From contig JBHIAG010000033.1 in NCBI GenBank assembly GCA_046758465.1, positions 1 through 20,546 of the forward strand: a stretch of DNA of 20,546 bases. Direction: 5' to 3'. Position numbers and translations under genes: made by a program. The stretch is from JBHIAG01 sp046758465. GTDB taxonomy: Bacteria; Acidobacteriota; Terriglobia; Acidiferrales; 2-02-FULL-67-57. The notes beneath the pieces are model-generated. The model did no database searches, had not been told where the DNA came from, and saw only the letters and a program-made list of their open reading frames with translations. Of the stretch, positions 6,361 through 13,373 are shown piece by piece; within the stretch, counting starts at the first letter, position 1, and every line of letters begins with the position of its first letter.

Positions 6361-7899
6361 ATGGGCACACAGGCGGACATACAGGTGGCAGCCACGGAAA
6401 CGCCGCGCACGGCCCGCTGCCACCCCTGTGCCATCGTCATCTTCGGCGCCTCGGGCGACCTCGCCGAACGGAAACTCCTCCCCGCGCTCTATGACCTCGC
6501 CCACCAAAACCACCTGCCCGAGCGCTTCTACATCCTCGGCGTCGCACGGCGCCCGCTGGGCACCGACGGCTTTCGCGAGAAGATGCGCGCCGCCGTCGCG
6601 GCCCATTCCCGCTTCGGCAGCCCGGACGCCCACCACTGGCCGGAGTTTGCCCGGCGGCTCTACTACCAACCCTTCGACGCCAGCCAACCCGGTGCCTACC
6701 AGCGCCTCCGCAACCAGCTCGCCACCCTCGACCGAGAAAACCACACCCCTGGCAACTACCTCTTCTACCTTGCCGTCGCCCCCGCCCTCTACTCCGACAT
6801 CGTCAGCGAACTCGGCGCGGTCGGCCTGGCCCGCCAAGGTTCGCGCTGGAGCCGCATCGTAGTGGAAAAACCTTTCGGCCACGACCGGGCCAGCGCTCGC
6901 CAACTCAACACCAACCTCCGCAGGGCCTTCCCCGAAGAGCAGGTCTATCGCATCGACCACTACCTGGGCAAAGAAACAGTACAAAACTTGGCCGTCTTCC
7001 GCTTTGCCAACGGCATCTTCGAACCGCTCTGGAACCGCAACTACATCGACCACGTCCAGATCAGCGTGGCTGAGGCCGACGGCGTCGGCTCCCGCGCCGG
7101 CTACTACGACCAGGCCGGCGCCCTGCGCGACATGATTCAAAACCACCTGCTGCAACTCCTTTGCTTGGTGGCGATGGAGCCCCCGGCAGCCTTCGCAGCC
7201 GACGCGGTCCGCCGCGAGAAGCGGAAGGTGCTGGAATCCATCCGGCTGCTTTCCCACCGGGAGGTGGAGCGGTGCGCGGTGCGTGGCCAGTACGGTGCCG
7301 GCACGGTCGAGGGCGAACAAGTTGTCGGCTATCGCCAGGAGAAGGGCGTACGAGCCGACTCGCCCACGGAAACCTTTGCGGCCCTGCGGCTGGAGATTGA
7401 CAACTGGCGCTGGGCCGGCGTGCCCTTCTACCTGCGCACCGGCAAGCACCTGGCGGCCCGCCGCAGCGAAATCTCCGTCGAGTTTCGCGACGCCCCGCTG
7501 CAACTGTTTGCCTGCACTGCCATGCAGCCCTGCCCGCCCAATCGCTTCACCCTGCGCATCCAGCCTGACGAGTGCCTGAGCCTGCGCGTCATCACGAAGA
7601 CGCCGGGGCTGGAAGTCATCGGCCGCGCGGTAGAGATGGACTTCGTATACGGAGCTGAGCTCAAAGCCGAAGCGCCCAGCGCCTACGAAACCCTGCTGCT
7701 CGACGCCCTGGAAGGCGACCCCATGCTGTTTGCCGACGCCCACTGGGTCGAGCAGGCCTGGGAGCTGGTCGACCCTGTGCTCGCGGCCTGGGCCCGGGAA
7801 GTCCCGCACAACTTCCCCAATTACGCCGCCGGTTCCTGGGGCCCAGCCGAGGCGGACGCCTTCCTCGCTCGCGACCTCCGCCACTGGCACATGCAATAG
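6361..7899 (+). CDS. zwf: Glucose-6-phosphate 1-dehydrogenase
   Basis: This 512-residue enzyme catalyses the first step of the oxidative pentose phosphate pathway, glucose 6-phosphate to 6-phosphogluconolactone with reduction of NAD(P)+. The coenzyme fingerprint F-G-A-S-G-D-L-A is at 28-35, E-K-P-F-G at 169-173, and the active-site signature R-I-D-H-Y-L-G-K-E at 197-205 with the substrate-binding His and Lys. The C-terminal substrate domain has R-T-G-K-H-L near residue 360. Full length for the family. The N-terminal ~20 residues before the first strand are unusually rich in Thr and Ala, but no later start fits better. The ribosome binding site overlaps the end of gnd (AAGAGG), which suggests translational coupling. 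Confidence 0.97.
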   Translation: MGTQADIQVAATETPRTARCHPCAIVIFGASGDLAERKLLPALYDLAHQNHLPERFYILGVARRPLGTDGFREKMRAAVAAHSRFGSPDAHHWPEFARRLYYQPFDASQPGAYQRLRNQLATLDRENHTPGNYLFYLAVAPALYSDIVSELGAVGLARQGSRWSRIVVEKPFGHDRASARQLNTNLRRAFPEEQVYRIDHYLGKETVQNLAVFRFANGIFEPLWNRNYIDHVQISVAEADGVGSRAGYYDQAGALRDMIQNHLLQLLCLVAMEPPAAFAADAVRREKRKVLESIRLLSHREVERCAVRGQYGAGTVEGEQVVGYRQEKGVRADSPTETFAALRLEIDNWRWAGVPFYLRTGKHLAARRSEISVEFRDAPLQLFACTAMQPCPPNRFTLRIQPDECLSLRVITKTPGLEVIGRAVEMDFVYGAELKAEAPSAYETLLLDALEGDPMLFADAHWVEQAWELVDPVLAAWAREVPHNFPNYAAGSWGPAEADAFLARDLRHWHMQ

Positions 7900-8123
7900 T
7901 TCCTAGTTTCTAGTTACTAGTTTCTGGTGTCTGGTTTTGATTTTTCCCTTCCGGGTGAACCACCGGCCAGAGGTCGGTGCCACCAGCAGCAAGGTGGCCC
8001 CGCATCCCGGAAGCTTGGGGATTGCGGGAAGCCTGTACCACCCAATCAACCAATAAACCAATTCCCGCGGCATTGACTTACCTGCCCGCAGCGTCTAAGA
8101 TGCCTCAAGGGGGGTTGTCCCCC
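7900..8123 (+). promoter_or_regulatory. Intergenic region with a sigma70-like promoter for the small downstream gene
   Basis: TTGACT (8073-8078) and TAAGAT (8096-8101) are spaced by 17 bp, a good vegetative promoter. The predicted start near 8108 would make the mRNA begin AGGGGGGTTGTCCCCC and then ATG. The zwf-proximal part (7901-7945) is a low-complexity tract built from repeated CTAGTTTCTAGTTACTAG-like words and then T-runs; no classical terminator is seen. Confidence 0.6.
8109..8123 (+). promoter_or_regulatory. Hairpin that sequesters the ribosome binding site
   Basis: Six G residues (8109-8114), the loop TTGT (8115-8118) and five C residues (8119-8123) form a 5-bp all-GC stem ending directly at the ATG of 8124. 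The G-run is the only Shine-Dalgarno-like sequence, so translation should depend on opening this stem. Confidence 0.6.
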
Positions 8124-8474
8124 ATGGGTGGCCAGACAAAACTAGAAAAGATCGTCGAGCAGGCTAGCTGCTTGAAGAGTATCCGTAAGACTGACCTCCG
8201 CTGCGGCGATTGGGTGCTCGTCACCACCAAGAATTCCCTTTACTCCATCTACGCCCTTGGGAACGATTTGTATTCCGTCTCCGGCGGATGGTTTGACCGG
8301 CAGGGCCTCTCGCCCGCCACCACCACCATCAACGGCTGCACTTGGGGTGGCAGTGCCATCAAAATCGATATCGTTGCCGCTCCCAGCTTGTTTCTAGAGT
8401 TCGGTAACCGCGTCCTGACTACCCGTATCCAGCGCGTCCAGCTTATTCGCTCGCAAGAGCAACGGCCCTGCTAG
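8124..8474 (+). CDS. Small conserved hypothetical protein (GDWVLVTTKNS type)
   Basis: A 116-residue protein of unknown function. It begins with a short helical stretch (Lys-Leu-Glu-Lys-Ile-Val) and continues with G-D-W-V-L-V-T-T-K-N-S-L-Y-S-I, Y-S-V-S-G-G-W-F-D, then T-T-I-N-G-C-T-W-G-G-S-A-I and F-L-E-F-G-N-R-V. This suggests a small all-beta domain. There is no signal peptide or membrane segment, so it is probably cytoplasmic. I recall proteins with these phrases in Acidobacteriota, annotated only as hypothetical; this is memory, not a search result. The start at 8124 is preferred because the G-rich ribosome binding site lies just before it; an in-frame ATG at 8100 overlaps the -10 box and is unlikely. 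Confidence 0.75.
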   Translation: MGGQTKLEKIVEQASCLKSIRKTDLRCGDWVLVTTKNSLYSIYALGNDLYSVSGGWFDRQGLSPATTTINGCTWGGSAIKIDIVAAPSLFLEFGNRVLTTRIQRVQLIRSQEQRPC

Positions 8475-8708
8475 TTCCCGCCCTTCGTGGGTTGCGGCGT
8501 TGCTCGCCCCCGACCTCGCCCCCAGCCTGCCCTGTTTACCCTGAGTCCTGCTAGCCAGCTCCCGAAGCTTCGGGACGGGCTTGCGGGATCGAAGGATTCT
8601 TCTCAGCGGGGCCGCTCTTCTATTTCCATTTTCTATTTTCGGTTTTCACTTTTCATTTTTTGTTCTGTGGTAGACTTTTCCGCTCAACACCCTGCGAAGG
8701 AGCACACG
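8475..8708. other. Intergenic region with repeat remnants and a pyrimidine-rich tract
   Basis: It contains TCCCGAAGCTTCGGGA (8560-8575, a perfect 16-bp palindrome) abutting CGGGCTTGCGGGATCGAAGG (8576-8595). That 20-mer recurs exactly at 12064-12083. A T-rich low-complexity tract (about 8617-8662) follows and precedes the DinB-like gene. No gene seen. Confidence 0.65.
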
Positions 8709-9296
8709 ATGCACAGGACTTTTTCTCTGGTCGCTTTGCTTGCCCTCTTTACCCTGCTTGCCCCGTTTACCCTGAGCGCAGCCGAAGGGGCGCTGGCCGC
8801 CGCGCAAGCGTCTGCCCCGGCGCCCGCTCCCGGCCCGGCCGCCGAAGTGCTGCGCGCCTGGAACTATGTTGGCCACAAGCTCATCGCCATGGCCGAAGAC
8901 TTCCCCGAGGACAAGTACGACTACCGCCCCACCCCCGAAGTGCGCAGCTTCGCTGAGCAGCTCCTCCACATCGCTGGCTCCAGCTATCTCTTCATCCACA
9001 CCGCCCGCGGCAAGCAGACCGGCCCCGAAGACCTCTCCCGCGAACAATACAAAACCAAAGCCGACATCGTCGCCGTGTTCAAGCAATCGGTCGCCGAAGG
9101 CGCCGCGCTCATCCAGCAGGCAGGCGACGCCGGCATGGCCGACCCGCTCAAGTTCCCCTTCGGCAACACTATGATCAGCCAGTACGGTTTCTGGCTGGCG
9201 CAGGTCGAGCACGCCGGCGAACACTACGGCACCCTCGTCGTCTACTTCCGCCTCAACGGCATTGTGCCGCCGGCCTCCCGCCCCCGCCCCCGCTAG
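8709..9296 (+). CDS. Secreted DinB-like (DinB/YfiT four-helix) protein
   Basis: A 195-residue protein with a signal peptide (hydrophobic core about 6-24), an Ala/Pro-rich linker (28-46), then a DinB-type helical bundle. The three His residues that usually bind the metal are visible: H87 in L-L-H-I-A-G, and H168 and H172 in E-H-A-G-E-H-Y-G. The end G-T-L-V-V-Y-F-R-L-N-G-I-V-P-P is typical of the exported DinB proteins frequent in Acidobacteriota. Some DinB-fold proteins are thiol-dependent metalloenzymes; the substrate here is unknown. The start is set by AAGGAG seven nt upstream. The signal-peptide coding sequence contains a degenerate copy of the interspersed CCTGAGC...CGAAGG repeat (8771-8790). 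Confidence 0.84.
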   Translation: MHRTFSLVALLALFTLLAPFTLSAAEGALAAAQASAPAPAPGPAAEVLRAWNYVGHKLIAMAEDFPEDKYDYRPTPEVRSFAEQLLHIAGSSYLFIHTARGKQTGPEDLSREQYKTKADIVAVFKQSVAEGAALIQQAGDAGMADPLKFPFGNTMISQYGFWLAQVEHAGEHYGTLVVYFRLNGIVPPASRPRPR

Positions 9297-9313
9297 CTCC
9301 CCCAGTGCGGTGG

Positions 9314-9356
9314 CACCGGCCTGCCCTGAGCAAAGCCGAAGGGCGTCCCGCCGGTG
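9314..9356 (+). repeat. Hairpin with the CCTGAGC-CGAAGG repeat in its loop
   Basis: CACCGGC (9314-9320) pairs perfectly with GCCGGTG (9350-9356). The 29-nt loop contains CCTGAGCAAAGCCGAAGGG, a variant of the repeat at 4422-4443 and 11892-11913. It lies just after the DinB-like gene and may end or buffer its transcript. Confidence 0.65.
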
Positions 9357-9391
9357 GTCTTTGCGCCAGCACAGTGGGCTGCGGAGAAAGT

Positions 9392-11848
9392 ATGGAAACC
9401 CTTGCCAGCGCGATAGGGTCTAACCGGAGGGGACACGCCACCGTGGAGCAAGCAAGACTCGGAGAGAAGCTTTCTGCCTGCCGCCGCGCCCTCGTGCTGC
9501 TGGCGCTGGCATTCGCGCTCGCGGTCTCCCCGGCGACTGCCGCCGATGACCCGCCCCCGGTTTTGACCATCCCGCGCGTCGACCGCCCCCCCACCCTCGA
9601 AGACTTTCTGGACATGAAGCCCGCCGGCGATGTGGACGGGCACTTGGCGAAAGTCGAGGGCTTCATCCAGGCCGACCCCAGCGACGGCGCGCCTTCCACC
9701 CAGCGCACCGAGGTCTATCTCGGCTACGACGACACGAATCTCTACGTTGTCTTCGTCTGCTTCGACTCCGAACCCGAAAAGGTTCGCGCGCGCATGGTTC
9801 CGCGGGAGAACATCTGGGGCGATGACCGCGTGCAGGTGACGCTCGACACCTTCCACGACCAGCGCCGCGCCTACGTCTTCAACGCCAACCCCCTCGGCAT
9901 CCAGTGGGACGCGCTGTTCAGCGAAGGAGGAGGCGGAGGGGGTGGCGGGCGTAGAGGCGGTGGTGGTGGCGGGCGTGGGGGCGGTGGCGGTGGGGGCTTT
10001 CGAGGCTTTGACAGCTCCTTCGATACCCTGTGGTACTCACAGGGTAGGCTCACCGACCGCGGCTACGTCGTCTGGATGGCCATCCCCTTCAAGAGCCTCC
10101 GCTTTCCCTCCGACCCGGAGCAAACCTGGGGGATTCTCCTCTACCGCGCCATTCCCCGCGTGAATGAAAGGGCCTATTGGCCCCACCTCTCCCGCCGCAT
10201 CCAAGGCCGTCTGAATCAGGCCGCCACCCTGGGGGGCCTGGAGAACATCTCTCCCGGGCGCAACATCCAGTTGATTCCTTTCGGAGCGTTTCGCTCCTTC
10301 CGCGCGCTGGACACCCGCGACGACGACCAGCCCCGCTTCGTCCGCGATCGCGCCGACCCCGACGCCGGCCTCGACGCCAAGTTCGTCTTCAAGGACAGCC
10401 TGGTGCTCGACCTCGCCCTTAACCCCGACTTCAGCCAGGTCGAATCCGACCAACCCCAGGTCACCGTCAACGAGCGCTTCGAGGTCTTCTTTCCCGAGCT
10501 GCGCCCCTTCTTCATCGAGAACGCCAGCTTCTTCCAAACGCCCATCAATCTCCTCTTTACCCGCCGCATTGCCGACCCGCAGTTCGGCGTGCGTCTCACC
10601 GGCAAGGCGGGCCCCTACGCCCTCGGCATCTTGTTGGCCGACGACCAGGCCCCCGGCAGGAGTGTGCTCCCGGACGACCCCGAGCACGGCAAGCGCGCCT
10701 ACTTCGGTATCGTCCGCCTCAACCGCGACCTCTTCCAACAGTCCACCCTCGGCCTCATTTTCACCGACCGCGAATTCGAGGGCAGCTTTAACCGCGTCGC
10801 CGGCCTTGATGGCCGCTTCAAGCTGGGCCAGAACTGGGTGTTCAGCTTCCAGGGCGTGGCCAGCTCCACCAAGGACCTCGAGGGCGAGCACCTGGCTGGG
10901 CCCGCCTATGACGCCGAGCTGATCCGCAGCGGTCGCCAGCTCTTCTACCGGTTGGAATACAACGACCGCAGCCCCGGCTTTGACACCCTGCCTGGCTTTC
11001 TCCGCCGCGCTGACATCCGCCGCGTCAGCCACTTCGTCAGCTATAGCTTACGCCCGGAAGGCCGCTACCTTATTTCCTGGGGTCCCCGCTTCCGCACGGA
11101 AGCCGTCTTCGACCACAGCGGTACCCGGCTTGACCTCACCCAGGACACTTCCCTCAGTTGGGAACTCGTCGGCGAGACCCGCTTCAGCCTCTTCTACAAC
11201 TGGGACCGGGAGCGCCTGCGGCCCGAGGATTTCGAAGACCTGCCGGAAGACCGCGACTTCCACCGCAACCGCAAGGGCTTCCGGTTCAGCACGAACTACA
11301 TCCCGTGGCTCGGCTTCCGAGGGAATTACGCCTGGGGGACGCGCATCAATATCGTTCCCCCGGAAGCCCTGGAGGACCAGGAACTTCCCCTCGAGCAACG
11401 CCTCCCGGTGCTGGCCAACCTCACCAGCGCCGACCTCAGCCTCACCCTGCGCCCCATCACCCAGCTCCGCATTGACAACACCTACCTCCTCACCCGCCTC
11501 CGCGACCGCGCCACCCGCACTAACATCTTCAACAACCACATCATCCGCTCCAAGTGGAACTGGCAGTTCACCCGCGAACTCTCCCTCCGCGTCATCCTTC
11601 AGTACGATACCGTGCTCGCCAACCCCGCGCTCACCCGGCTCGAGACCAAGAAGAACTTCAACGCTGACTTCCTCATCACCTACCTCCTCCACCCCGGCAC
11701 CGCCCTCTACATCGGCTACAATGGCAATGCCCAGAACATTGACCTGATCCCCACCGCCACCGGCAGCGAACTCATCCGCCTCCGCCGCCGCTTCATCAAC
11801 GACACCAAGCAGTTCTTCGTCAAGTTCTCCTACCTCCTCCGCTTCTAG
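9392..11848 (+). CDS. DUF5916-type outer-membrane protein: CBM9-like domain plus beta-barrel
   Basis: An 818-residue exported protein. The signal peptide has its hydrophobic core near residues 33-47 and ends in P-A-T-A-A. A carbohydrate-binding-family-9-like domain follows (E-V-Y-L-G-Y-D-D-T-N-L-Y-V-V-F and R-V-Q-V-T-L-D-T-F-H). It is interrupted by a tract of about 25 residues that is nearly all Gly with a few Arg (near 180-205). Then comes the DUF5916 region (N-P-D-F-S-Q-V-E-S-D, F-F-P-E-L-R-P-F-F-I-E-N) and alternating beta strands to a terminal Phe (F-S-Y-L-L-R-F), the usual BAM targeting end of an outer-membrane barrel. The function of the family is unknown; it is abundant in Acidobacteriota and Bacteroidota. 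ATG 9392 has GGAG at ideal spacing; GTG 9443, behind GGAGGGG, would give a more normal signal-peptide length and is a fair alternative. Confidence 0.88.
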   Translation: METLASAIGSNRRGHATVEQARLGEKLSACRRALVLLALAFALAVSPATAADDPPPVLTIPRVDRPPTLEDFLDMKPAGDVDGHLAKVEGFIQADPSDGAPSTQRTEVYLGYDDTNLYVVFVCFDSEPEKVRARMVPRENIWGDDRVQVTLDTFHDQRRAYVFNANPLGIQWDALFSEGGGGGGGGRRGGGGGGRGGGGGGGFRGFDSSFDTLWYSQGRLTDRGYVVWMAIPFKSLRFPSDPEQTWGILLYRAIPRVNERAYWPHLSRRIQGRLNQAATLGGLENISPGRNIQLIPFGAFRSFRALDTRDDDQPRFVRDRADPDAGLDAKFVFKDSLVLDLALNPDFSQVESDQPQVTVNERFEVFFPELRPFFIENASFFQTPINLLFTRRIADPQFGVRLTGKAGPYALGILLADDQAPGRSVLPDDPEHGKRAYFGIVRLNRDLFQQSTLGLIFTDREFEGSFNRVAGLDGRFKLGQNWVFSFQGVASSTKDLEGEHLAGPAYDAELIRSGRQLFYRLEYNDRSPGFDTLPGFLRRADIRRVSHFVSYSLRPEGRYLISWGPRFRTEAVFDHSGTRLDLTQDTSLSWELVGETRFSLFYNWDRERLRPEDFEDLPEDRDFHRNRKGFRFSTNYIPWLGFRGNYAWGTRINIVPPEALEDQELPLEQRLPVLANLTSADLSLTLRPITQLRIDNTYLLTRLRDRATRTNIFNNHIIRSKWNWQFTRELSLRVILQYDTVLANPALTRLETKKNFNADFLITYLLHPGTALYIGYNGNAQNIDLIPTATGSELIRLRRRFINDTKQFFVKFSYLLRF

Positions 11849-11882
11849 CCCATCACCGTCCCCCGCTGCTCCCCGCACCGAG

Positions 11883-11934
11883 CCCCCAGGCTTGTCCTGA
11901 GCGAAGTCGAAGGGCACCTGCCTGGGGGATTTTG
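11883..11934 (+). terminator. Terminator-like hairpin with an interspersed repeat in its loop
   Basis: CCCCCAGGC (11883-11891) pairs perfectly over 9 bp with GCCTGGGGG (11920-11928), followed by ATTTTG. The 28-nt loop is mostly the repeat TTGTCCTGAGCGAAGTCGAA plus GG, identical to the copy inside the hairpin at 4410-4453. It lies 35 nt after the barrel gene. The T-run is short and the loop long, so termination efficiency is uncertain. Confidence 0.6.
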
Positions 11935-11979
11935 TCGCTACACCTGGAAATGTTTTCAGCTTCGATTGAGGGCTTGTGG

Positions 11980-12107
11980 GTCACGGCTTTTCGGAGCCCC
12001 GTCCCGAAGCTTCGGGACGGGGCGGAGACCCCGCTTGCCCGGAGTCCCGCTGGCCGGCCATGGCGGGCTTGCGGGATCGAAGGGCGTCTTTTGCGGGGAG
12101 CCGTGAC
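11980..12107. repeat. Long inverted repeat enclosing a 28-bp palindrome and a 20-mer repeat
   Basis: GTCACGGCT (11980-11988) is the reverse complement of AGCCGTGAC (12099-12107). Between them 11996-12023 is a perfect 28-bp palindrome centred on CCCGAAGCTTCGGG. The 20-mer at 12064-12083 matches 8576-8595 exactly. At the 8560 copy the palindrome core and the 20-mer are adjacent; here 46 bp separate them. Confidence 0.72.
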
Positions 12108-12130
12108 ATCAAACGCCACAAACAATCCCA

Positions 12131-12171
12131 GGCTTTTCGGAGCCCGCAGGGCGGAGATCCCGCTCTGCGGG
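12131..12171. repeat. Second copy of the GGCTTTTCGGAGCCC element
   Basis: GGCTTTTCGGAGCCC (12131-12145) repeats 11985-11999 exactly, and GGCGGAGATCCCGC (12150-12163) repeats 12021-12034 with one change. Between these words the first copy carries the CCCGAAGCTTCGGG palindrome, while this one has only a few bases. CCCGCAG/CTGCGGG (12143-12149 with 12165-12171) makes a 7-bp stem. Confidence 0.7.
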
Positions 12172-12261
12172 AAGCCCCTGAGGTTTCTATTTTCTCTGGC
12201 CCGCAACTCGCGGAACATTCCCCCCCGAATTGGCGTATCCTATAGAGGCGGGAGAATCTCA

Positions 12262-12870
12262 ATGCACCCACCAGGCAAAGCCGGCCCGGCCCACCCCCAA
12301 AAGGGCAGCACCCTCACGACCGTCTTGGCGATTATTGGCGGCTTGGTGGCGGCCTGCGTCGTGGTGACGGCGATGGCCCTGTGGTTTGTCAGCCGCTACG
12401 TCAACGTGGACGTGCGCTCGAGCGGCAGCGAGAAGCTAGTGGAAATCGAAACCCCCTTCGGCGGCCTTAAGGTGCGCAAAGCCGACGCGGTAGCCCGCGA
12501 ACTCAACCTCCCTGTCTACCCCGGCGCTTGGCCCACCGACGACAGCGCCTCGGTCGAGTTCTGGGTCGGTGTGCAAGATAAAGAAGGCGGCTTCGACCTC
12601 ACTGTTGCCCAGTACCGCACCGACGACCCGCTCGACAAAGTCGACGCTTGGTACCGCGAACAGCTCGGCCCCGAGTTCAAACGTGAGCCGGGCCGCATCG
12701 ACATTGACATCGAGGAAGGCAAGTGGCGCCGCCGCGTCCATGCACGCGGCGACGGCGTCGCCTTCATTCACGAACGCGGCAACCGCGTCCGCGGCGTCGC
12801 CCTCGAACGCAAGTGGGGCGACCGCGTCAAAATCGCCCTCTTCGACGTCTGGAAAGCGACCGGTCAGTAG
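12262..12870 (+). CDS. Single-pass membrane protein of unknown function
   Basis: A 202-residue protein with a short Pro/Gly/Lys-rich N-terminus, one strongly hydrophobic segment (about 19-43), and a hydrophilic C-terminal domain probably outside the membrane. The domain contains V-E-I-E-T-P-F-G-G-L-K-V, L-P-V-Y-P-G-A-W, V-E-F-W-V-G, and then D-D-P-L-D-K-V-D-A-W-Y-R-E-Q-L-G. Similar 'TDDP...V..WYR..L' proteins occur in Acidobacteriota without known function; this is recalled, not searched. The start has GGGAG seven nt upstream. The gene stands alone between repeat-rich DNA and the arsR promoter. No catalytic motif is recognisable. Confidence 0.78.
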   Translation: MHPPGKAGPAHPQKGSTLTTVLAIIGGLVAACVVVTAMALWFVSRYVNVDVRSSGSEKLVEIETPFGGLKVRKADAVARELNLPVYPGAWPTDDSASVEFWVGVQDKEGGFDLTVAQYRTDDPLDKVDAWYREQLGPEFKREPGRIDIDIEEGKWRRRVHARGDGVAFIHERGNRVRGVALERKWGDRVKIALFDVWKATGQ

Positions 12871-12921
12871 CCCCGCCTAGCTCGAACACAACTCCTAGGC
12901 CCTTCCCGGCCGCAAAAGCAC

Positions 12922-12965
12922 TTGACAAGTCGATCTTTATATTCCAATATGTGAATGTATGGAAT
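12922..12965 (+). promoter_or_regulatory. arsR promoter and candidate operator overlapping the start codon
   Basis: A perfect -35 box TTGACA (12922-12927) is 17 bp from CAATAT (12945-12950). The predicted transcription start is at or next to A12959, the first base of the arsR ATG. The inverted repeat ATTCCA (12941-12946) / TGGAAT (12960-12965), with a 13-bp AT-rich centre, spans the -10 box and start codon. It is a plausible autoregulatory site for a dimeric winged-helix repressor. Confidence 0.62.
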
Positions 12966-13348
12966 TATCGCTGGCTCACCCCCAGGAACTCTTTGCCGTG
13001 CTCGGCGAGCGCCTCCGCCTGCGCCTGGCCTGTTGCCTGTTGACCACCAGGAAGGGACTGTGCGTGTGCGAACTGGTCGACGCCCTCCGAGTCTCCCAGC
13101 CCAACGCCAGCCGCCACCTGAAGCTCATGAAGGCAGCCGGCCTGGTCGAAGAGCGCCGCGACGGCCGCTGGGTTTACTACCGGCTCAAGCATGCCGACCA
13201 TCCCTTCTTCGACAACGTCTGCTGCTGTATCGAAAACGTCTGTGGCTGTGCCGATGTCCAAGACGACCTGAGGCGGCTGCGGGCACGACTCAAACTGCGC
13301 CGCGGCGGCAAATGTGTGGTGGGAACTCAAGCAAAGAAACGGCGCTAA
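12959..13348 (+). CDS. ArsR/SmtB-family metal(loid)-responsive repressor
   Basis: A 129-residue winged-helix repressor. The recognition segment V-S-Q-P-N-A-S-R-H-L-K-L-M-K-A-A-G-L-V (about 45-63) and the wing R-R-D-G-R-W-V-Y-Y-R-L (66-76) are classical. C35-V-C37-E-L is the position of the As(III)-binding motif (C-V-C-D/E-L) of ArsR. A second cluster, C88-C89-C90-x4-C95-x-C97, lies in the C-terminal helix region, so there are ten Cys in all. This suggests a thiophilic inducer such as arsenite, cadmium or lead, but which one is not decidable. No Shine-Dalgarno precedes the ATG, and the promoter geometry suggests a leaderless mRNA. No arsenic transporter or reductase is nearby; the only downstream partner is the 14-residue Cys-rich peptide 25 bp later. 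Confidence 0.9.
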   Translation: MELSLAHPQELFAVLGERLRLRLACCLLTTRKGLCVCELVDALRVSQPNASRHLKLMKAAGLVEERRDGRWVYYRLKHADHPFFDNVCCCIENVCGCADVQDDLRRLRARLKLRRGGKCVVGTQAKKRR

Positions 13349-13373
13349 AGCGCGCCGGGAAAGGAGGCCCGCG

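Larger units (their letters stand above)
11849..12261. other. Repeat-rich intergenic region with nested palindromes
   Basis: No gene is seen in these 413 bp. It holds a terminator-like hairpin with a repeat in its loop (11883-11928), a long-range inverted repeat (11980-11988 with 12099-12107) enclosing a 28-bp perfect palindrome, and a second related hairpin (12131-12171). The promoter of the next gene probably lies near 12190-12250. Confidence 0.65.

Noticed and set aside
6097..7896. Minus-strand open frame of 599 codons opposite zwf
   Set aside because: The plus strand encodes an intact glucose-6-phosphate dehydrogenase with all active-site motifs; the minus frame has no recognisable domain.
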